Assembly: GCA_965112735.1 (NCBI GenBank)
Contig: OZ218956.1
Coordinates: forward strand, 1 to 64,000
DNA length: 64,000 bases
Reading direction: 5' to 3'
DNA from: Phaeosaccion multiseriatum
Taxonomy: Eukaryota > Ochrophyta, other classes
Of the stretch, positions 58,922-64,000 are shown in pieces. Every line of letters begins with the position of its first letter. The first letter of the stretch is position 1. The notes under the pieces are model-generated. The model ran no database searches. It saw only the letters and a program-made list of their open reading frames with translations, and had not been told where the DNA came from. The position numbers were made by a program, and so were the translations under genes.

Positions 58922-60572
58922 GCTTCGTGCCTGGGCATGAACGGGATGGGGCCTCGCACGCACAGAGACGTGAGCATGTTCAAGCCGCCGGACGGGCTGT
59001 GTCTGAGCCCCGCAGGAGAGTACAACCTCAGGCTGGGCATCGTCAAGGAGACAGGCCCCAACTACGTGGCCACGGCGAGCGAGAAACCCTCCGTGTGCGA
59101 CGGGCACCCCTTCATCGTGGAGGCGGTAAGGCTCAAGGGAGGGACGGAGACGCACAGGCACACAAAACTGACACTGGACACTGGAGGAGGGCAGTGTCGT
59201 GGTGGGAGGAGGTCAAAGCCAAGAGTGATACATACGTATTAGGTGTAAGTAAGGGTTAACCCCCCCTAAGCCTAACCTTAACCCCTACCCTATCCCTGTG
59301 CAGGGCATCTCCCTGGGGGGCGCGGAGGTGAAGGAGGGCATCAGCGTGCATCGCTTCGCAAACCGCATCCCCCTCCTCTTCGAAGCCGGGGCCGACGTGG
59401 CCACGAGGGTGGCGGCTCGTCTCGCGTGGGCCTCGTACAAGATTGACAGCAAGAGGGACCGGATAGGCGTGTTCGTCAGCATCGTCAGCACCAAGATACC
59501 CTTCAAGGGCACCGGCAAGGTGTGTAAGGGGAAAAGCGAAGGGAAGGCGTGCCAGGGGGTGGAAGAGAAAGGGGTGCCGGGAGGGGACAAGAGAAAGAGC
59601 GGCAGCGGACGAAGGAAAGGCTAATTAATGGGTGTCAGACGGCAAGGGAAGGGGTGCGCTTTTCCCGCCCTGTTCTGCAGGCCCAAGTCCTGCGTCCATG
59701 CCCCAACTCACTCCTCCTGTGTCTCTATACCCTATCCCCTGGCCCTTGACCTTGGCATTGAAAGGAGTACATCGGAGACGATGTGGAGGAGATTCAGCGG
59801 GCCGTCAAGCGCGCCATGCAGGTGCGTAAAGTACAGATAGTGTAAGGGCTAGCAAGTAAGCCTCTTTTCGTATGGCGTGTGTGAATGGGTACCCAATGAC
59901 CGTGTGTGTGGGTCTCCAATGATTGTGGGTGTGGGGGTCTCAAAGGCGTCTGTGAGGGGAGGCATGCATGTGCTGTGCTGTGCTGTGTGCACATCTATCT
60001 CTGTGTCTCATTCCTTACCACGCCGACCCGCGCACGCACGCACGCACGCGCATGACCCGCCCCACATCCCACCCCATCAGAGCTGCTGCCAACAGCTCAA
60101 GGTGCAGCTGCTGAAGCGAAACGCCATCCGGGAGGGCAAGGAGCGCAAGCGAATGCTCGTCAGGTAAGTAAGCTCCAGCCCCTCACCAAGCATGTCGCTG
60201 TGTTCCATGTTGATGTATCGGCCAACACTGAAACTGTCACTGGTGCTCGCTCGGCAGGTACATTCCGGACGTGAGCAGGGCACTGTTCGGCATCCTCACG
60301 GCCATGCAGCGCCAGGCAGAGGAGAGGGAAGGGGAGGGGGGGGAGGGGAAGGGGGGCGGGGGGGCGGGCAGCAGCGCCAAGCGGGGCAAGAGGGGGCGGG
60401 GGGGCTGGGACGAGGCGTCCCTGGAGCTGCTCTCAGACGCGCAGCAGGGCAAGCTCACCACCAAGCTGCTGCACGAGAGGCTGGCAGAGACCGTGGACCG
60501 GGTAAGTGGGGAGGGGGTGTTGCGGAGAGAAGAGAAGCGAAGGCAGGCCCTCGCGCAGCGCTGCTCCTCCTT

Positions 60573-60622
<50 letters not shown>

Positions 60623-61324
60623 GTTCTGTCTTGCGCTCTTCTCTCACCACTACTCTCTCTCCTCTTTCCCCTCCCTCCCTCTGGCGTTGCCCCGCCCCTT
60701 TCCATGCCTCCCCAGCACGACGCCACAGCCCTGGAGGAAGAGAAGCAGGCCCTGGGGAGGGGCAGCATGGCACGGCACGCCCTCGCACTCAGGCCGCTCA
60801 GCAGCAGCAGCCTGAGAAGGAAGGGCCTGCTCTGCCTCCCCCTCTACGGCTCCAACAGCGCGCAAGGGAAGCCGTCGAGGGGGGGAGGGGGCGGCGCGGG
60901 TAAGGCAAAGAGACCGCGACAGGGCGAAGGGCTGCATCCCTCACCGGACAGGGACGGGGACGGGGACGGGGACGGAGCAGCAGGTGGGGAAGGGGGGGGG
61001 CACGAGAGGGCAGCGGCGGGGGGCGGAGGAAAGGCCGAGTTCAGTCTGCGACTGCTGAAGTCGGCCATGGTGCAGCCGTGTGCAGAGGCCGAGCTCATCA
61101 TGGCACGGCACTTCGACGGGGTGGGGGGGGGCGGAGGTGGAAAGGTGAGGGACGAGCGAGGCTTCGACTTCGCGACGGGGGGCGGGGCAGGCAGCAGCGA
61201 CGACGAAGACGGCTTGGGCCTGGGGGATGACGATGACATCGATGGCGACTACTCGCACTCCAACCGGCCCGGAGGATCAGTGGACCTCACCGACGCCGAG
61301 GACGACGTCATCATGCTCGAGTGA
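55673..61324 (+). CDS. TOP6B: DNA topoisomerase VI subunit B, 16 exons
   Basis: ATP-binding subunit of the type IIB topoisomerase, which pairs with a Spo11-like A subunit to decatenate DNA; in plants it is needed for endoreduplication. Exons 55673-55700, 55925-55995, 56106-56152, 56370-56471, 56605-56860, 57194-57308, 57466-57737, 57967-58041, 58300-58408, 58527-58638, 58966-59125, 59304-59519, 59765-59821, 60081-60163, 60258-60501 and 60716-61324 join in frame (851 residues). GHKL motifs are intact: RELVENSLDAAE (about 41-52), CRDNGSGM (158-165) and RGKFGLGAKMAL (188-199). MPPL...VKHHPSSV, RFANRIPLLFEAGADV and KGTGKEYIGDD mark the transducer. A Lys/Asn- and Gly-rich insert of about 60 residues (95-155) sits inside the ATPase domain. 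The C-terminal tail (about 590-851) is Gly-rich and ends acidic, longer than in archaea. Start is in a 28-nt first exon. Confidence 0.95.
56884..56975. repeat. CAGG/TAGG tetranucleotide repeat in TOP6B intron 5
   Basis: Mixed GCAGGTAG and GCAGGCAG units follow the exon 5 donor. Confidence 0.8.
58691..58742. repeat. 10-bp tandem repeat in TOP6B intron 10
   Basis: Four perfect copies of GATCAAAATC followed by a decayed GATCCATATC copy and ATCGATGCCG. The intron also contains a TG microsatellite at 58880-58920. Confidence 0.88.
60571..60619. repeat. CTA trinucleotide microsatellite
   Basis: Sixteen or so CTA units lie in the last intron (60502-60715) of TOP6B. They would read as a Tyr or Val run in the open frames and are intronic. 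Confidence 0.85.
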
Positions 61325-61806
61325 CGCGCGTGGAATCGTCAGAAAGAGCAGGATGGATGGATAGACCCTGACAAGGTTCTGAGGCGAGCCAAGTAGTACA
61401 AGGTACCTGCTGGAACCTGTCGCTAGGGTCGAACCCTGACGCACTATCGGTTAGGATCAGGGGTAGATTGTCGGTGGGCCGAATCTCACACGTCAATCCG
61501 CTGAGAGTAACAAGTTTCCAGTTGCCTCTCGTTATTCGAACATTATTTAGCCAGCTTGAGCTTGTTGTCTAGTTGGACCGGTGACATACCATCTGTCCCG
61601 AGTGCATCAGTGCACCACGCGTCAGGGTCACATACGCATGTAGTCTGAAACGACCGGGCTCCAAGGATGTAACGGATTGTAACTGTACAATAACCAACGA
61701 TAACCGAAGCCTTCTCAAAAAAAAGCGAACAAAAAGGCTAAGCTTTGTTCTCACCCTTGCGCGGTTGGCTGGCCCAGCTGTCTGTCACCTGGAGCCCATT
61801 TAGACA
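61325..61806. other. Intergenic region downstream of TOP6B
   Basis: About 480 bp with no supported gene. It carries a second copy of the phrase TCGAACCCTGACGCACTATC at 61431-61450, also found at 52625, which resembles a Pol III B box (GGTTCRANYCC). No cloverleaf could be drawn around it. Confidence 0.6.
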
Positions 61807-63024
61807 ATGGCAAAGCAGGGCACAAACGACAATCACCTTTGTATAACAGGTTCCGGTGGCACACATCAGCACATTGGTGGAGCATACACGAATCTTCCAA
61901 CCCAGATCCAGGATACGGGGAGGATGGGCAATCAAATGGTGATAAAGGAGCAAGAGAACACGACCGGTGGGCAGAGAGCCTGTGGCAACGCACGAGGGCG
62001 TGGCTTACGTTTGAACTTGGACGCTGAGGGCGACGTTTACTTATCGAGGCAGCAATCGCAGTCGGGAGGGGGGGCACCAGGGCACAAGGGCAGCGCACAC
62101 AATGGGAGCAGCAGCAGCACCTCCCAGACCTCTTCGGCCTCGGAGGGGGACGAGGGGCGCAAGACAACGGATGACAGTATTAATGTCCGACTGCCACGCA
62201 GGCGGAGTGAGAGGAGGCTGAGAAGGGGCACCCACGTGGAGCAGCAGCAGCAGCAGGAGACTGCCTCATCATCTCCGTCGTGCTCTTCCTCTTCCGCCCA
62301 CCGGTTGTCTTCGAGCAAGCGGAGAGAGCGAACTGTGGGCCGACGGAGAAGGGAGCACGAACTCCGACTGCTCGCTTTGGCAAGATTGAATTATTCCACC
62401 ACCCCCTCCTACCTCGACGGGGACGGCGGCGCGCTCAGCCCGGCGGACATGGAGAGGATGCGCAAGTGCATAGAGGAAGCCCGGCAGACACCCATCCCTG
62501 CCGCAACGGCCTGGGACTCAGACACTGGCTCTTCTTCGTGCTGGTCCTCCGCCTCGTCCGCCACGGGCAGCAGCCCCGTGCGGCAACAGCAGGACGGCAG
62601 CAGGGCTGCTCCAAGAACGAGCGCCCGCGCCTCCGGCAAGGGCAGAACGAGAGCAAGGCCCGTCTCGTGCTGCGCCTACTGCAGCAAGGAAAGCGTCTCC
62701 TCCTGCACCGCCCCCCCCTCCTCCTCGGAGGGGAGGACGTCACGCTCTGCATCATCGCATCATCAGCAGTCACAGAAGGACACCCGGTCCTTGTCCTCGT
62801 CCTCGTCGTCGAGAAGCCCCCTGTCGACCCTCCGGCGGTGCTTCTCCCTTCAGCACGGCCTCCGCCTCTCGTCTTGCTCGGGCAGTGGCACTCAGTGTAG
62901 TAGTCCCCTGGCGGGCGGAGGTAGGTCTGTCTCGAGACCGGCCCCCCTGCAGAGGACGGAAGGAGCGAGGTTTCCGCGCGGCCGACACGTGCTGGAGCTG
63001 ACGGACGACGGGGAGGACGTCTGA
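61807..63024 (+). CDS. Ser-rich, largely disordered protein of unknown function
   Basis: A single 405-codon open frame with no intron needed. The product is rich in Ser, Arg and Gln with poly-Ser and poly-Gln runs and has no obvious signal peptide or membrane helix. One more ordered stretch lies near 170-215 (RRRREHELRLLALARLNY, then LSPADMERMRKCIEEARQTP). It ends in a short acidic patch (LELTDDGEDV). I recognise no family. Frame length in this GC-rich sequence is only moderate evidence, and an upstream exon is possible. Start chosen at the first ATG of the frame. Confidence 0.5.
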   Translation: MAKQGTNDNHLCITGSGGTHQHIGGAYTNLPTQIQDTGRMGNQMVIKEQENTTGGQRACGNARGRGLRLNLDAEGDVYLSRQQSQSGGGAPGHKGSAHNGSSSSTSQTSSASEGDEGRKTTDDSINVRLPRRRSERRLRRGTHVEQQQQQETASSSPSCSSSSAHRLSSSKRRERTVGRRRREHELRLLALARLNYSTTPSYLDGDGGALSPADMERMRKCIEEARQTPIPAATAWDSDTGSSSCWSSASSATGSSPVRQQQDGSRAAPRTSARASGKGRTRARPVSCCAYCSKESVSSCTAPPSSSEGRTSRSASSHHQQSQKDTRSLSSSSSSRSPLSTLRRCFSLQHGLRLSSCSGSGTQCSSPLAGGGRSVSRPAPLQRTEGARFPRGRHVLELTDDGEDV

Positions 63025-63468
63025 GCCGCCGGGAGGCACCGCGTTTTTGTTATTTGTCGTTGTCCAGTTATTGCTATTGTAGATCAGGTATAGCCCACCA
63101 GGCAAAGCAAGCACTAGGGTAGAGAGATATATCGCAGCGTGTTCATCGAGGAAACAAAGGGACACACAGATATAAATAGCAAACGACACGAACTAGAGGG
63201 AGACCTTGCTGAACATGCACATGTACATACAAAAAGTTTATATACACGGCTTACATCTCCACGTGCTTCCAACTTGTTGGTGGTGTGGTGTTGTGTGACA
63301 GTATTTTTTTCCCCCGAGAGCGCACTAACCCTAATAAGGTCTGTACTGCCCCATGACGGTCGTCATGTGAGGATGCAGCCCCTCCTCGCGCCCCCTATCC
63401 GCTGTCAGCCAACCCCCTCCGTCCGTCCGTCATTCAGTCAGTCCGTCCGTCACTCCCTCGGGGCCGCC
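63025..63468. other. Intergenic region with a TATA-like site
   Basis: About 440 bp without a supported gene. TATAAATAG lies at 63171-63179 and ATATATCG at 63127. GTCCGTCC repeats occur at 63421-63455. Nothing else was recognised. Confidence 0.5.
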
Positions 63469-64000
63469 TCACCCGCCTCGGTGGTGGTCCTCCCCCTGCT
63501 TTATAGCAAGCAGCAGAGCGCAGCGCTTCACCGCCCACTTGGCATGCAGAGGCCATGCCAAGCCGAGGGGCCCTGTGTCCCCAGCCCAAGCCTTTCCGCC
63601 ATTGCGTGGGTCAAGAGTATCATCATCATCATCATCATCCGCATCAGCAGCAGTTGGTGATACAACAGGAGCAGGCACTCTCTCCTCTGATGCCCTCCTC
63701 ACCATGTGGAGGAGCTCCACGGGGCCAAACCCCGGGGGGCGCAGGCTCAGAATGCTCCGCAGCAGTCTGTCCAGCCTGCTGGGGGGTGGCAGCCTAGGGG
63801 ATGGCAGCCTAGGGGATGGCAGCCTAGGGGATGGCAGCCTAAGCCCTCCCGCCCCACTGCTCGGGTCAGGGCCCTCCCAGGCCGGCCCCAGCCAGAGGGA
63901 GTCAAGCAGCACCTCCTGGAAAACGGCACGGTGCTGCAGCGCCACTTGTCGGCAATACTCTTCCTCGCAAGCGGGCCCTCCTCCTTGCGTGCCGGCTGAC
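63469..64000 (-). CDS. Partial unknown protein, C-terminal part
   Basis: An open frame enters from the right edge and continues to a stop at 63469-63471; the start lies outside the window. It reads an ordered stretch at the edge (CRQVALQHRAVFQEVLLDSL), a four-copy LPSPR repeat from a 15-bp tandem repeat at 63783-63842, a hydrophobic helix (RLLRSILSLRPPGFGPVELL) and an Asp run. A splice near the end cannot be excluded. Family not recognised. Confidence 0.42.
   Translation of the reverse strand, partial: SAGTQGGGPACEEEYCRQVALQHRAVFQEVLLDSLWLGPAWEGPDPSSGAGGLRLPSPRLPSPRLPSPRLPPPSRLDRLLRSILSLRPPGFGPVELLHMVRRASEERVPAPVVSPTAADADDDDDDDTLDPRNGGKAWAGDTGPLGLAWPLHAKWAVKRCALLLAIKQGEDHHRGG
63783..63842. 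repeat. 15-bp tandem repeat, 4 copies
   Basis: The unit GGGATGGCAGCCTAG recurs four times, with the first copy slightly altered. It is a multiple of three and in frame within the partial minus-strand gene, giving repeated LPSPR. Confidence 0.85.

Noticed and set aside
61430-61452. tRNA gene
   Set aside because: Only a B-box-like phrase is present; no acceptor stem, anticodon loop or A box could be aligned around it.

Overview
The window is nuclear DNA of a eukaryotic alga. Genes are split by many short GT-AG introns, the unique part is GC-rich and full of microsatellites, and there are no bacterial operon features. A tocopherol-pathway prenyltransferase (27564-30436) starts with a signal peptide that ends in an HSFAP motif. 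This looks like the signal-peptide/Phe-plus-one plastid targeting of algae with a secondary, red-lineage plastid (stramenopiles, haptophytes, cryptophytes, chromerids). The sequence alone does not identify the genus.

Layout. 1-7294 is an almost pure CCTGG pentamer array with a CCCTGG hexamer edge. 7341-12272 is a satellite of about 28 units of roughly 178 bp. The rest is gene-dense: 12516-14505 (+) secreted protein of unknown function; 14597-20288 (-) polynucleotide phosphorylase, 14 exons; 20607-24765 (+) RCC1-repeat/BTB/BACK protein, 13 exons; 25048-27394 (-) DEK-like chromatin protein; 27564-30436 (+) homogentisate prenyltransferase; 31171-43949 (-) a 3324-residue chromatin reader in 11 exons; 44824-46144 (-) unknown protein; 46613-50527 (+) BRCT-RRM-zinc-knuckle protein; 50649-52254 and 53719-54946 (+) two multi-pass membrane proteins; 55673-61324 (+) DNA topoisomerase VI subunit B, 16 exons; 61807-63024 (+) disordered Ser-rich protein; 63469-64000 (-) a partial gene running off the edge.

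I built the exon models by hand. In every multi-exon gene except the edge fragment the codon phase is conserved across all junctions, which is strong internal support. Exon coordinates are in the entries.

Functional themes. Four genes deal with chromatin or DNA topology: the giant reader, DEK, TOP6B and, more loosely, the RCC1/BTB protein. Two are RNA-metabolism genes (PNPase and the zinc-knuckle protein), and one is plastid tocopherol or plastoquinone synthesis. Genes often sit head-to-head over short gaps (169, 318 and 468 bp between start codons) or tail-to-tail (91 and 282 bp between stop codons), so they probably share promoters and overlap at 3' ends. The best candidate for something new is the giant reader, which joins an RS-rich head, MBD-like, FYRN/FYRC, DDT, WHIM, bromodomain, PHD, CXXC and RanBP2-type modules in one chain.
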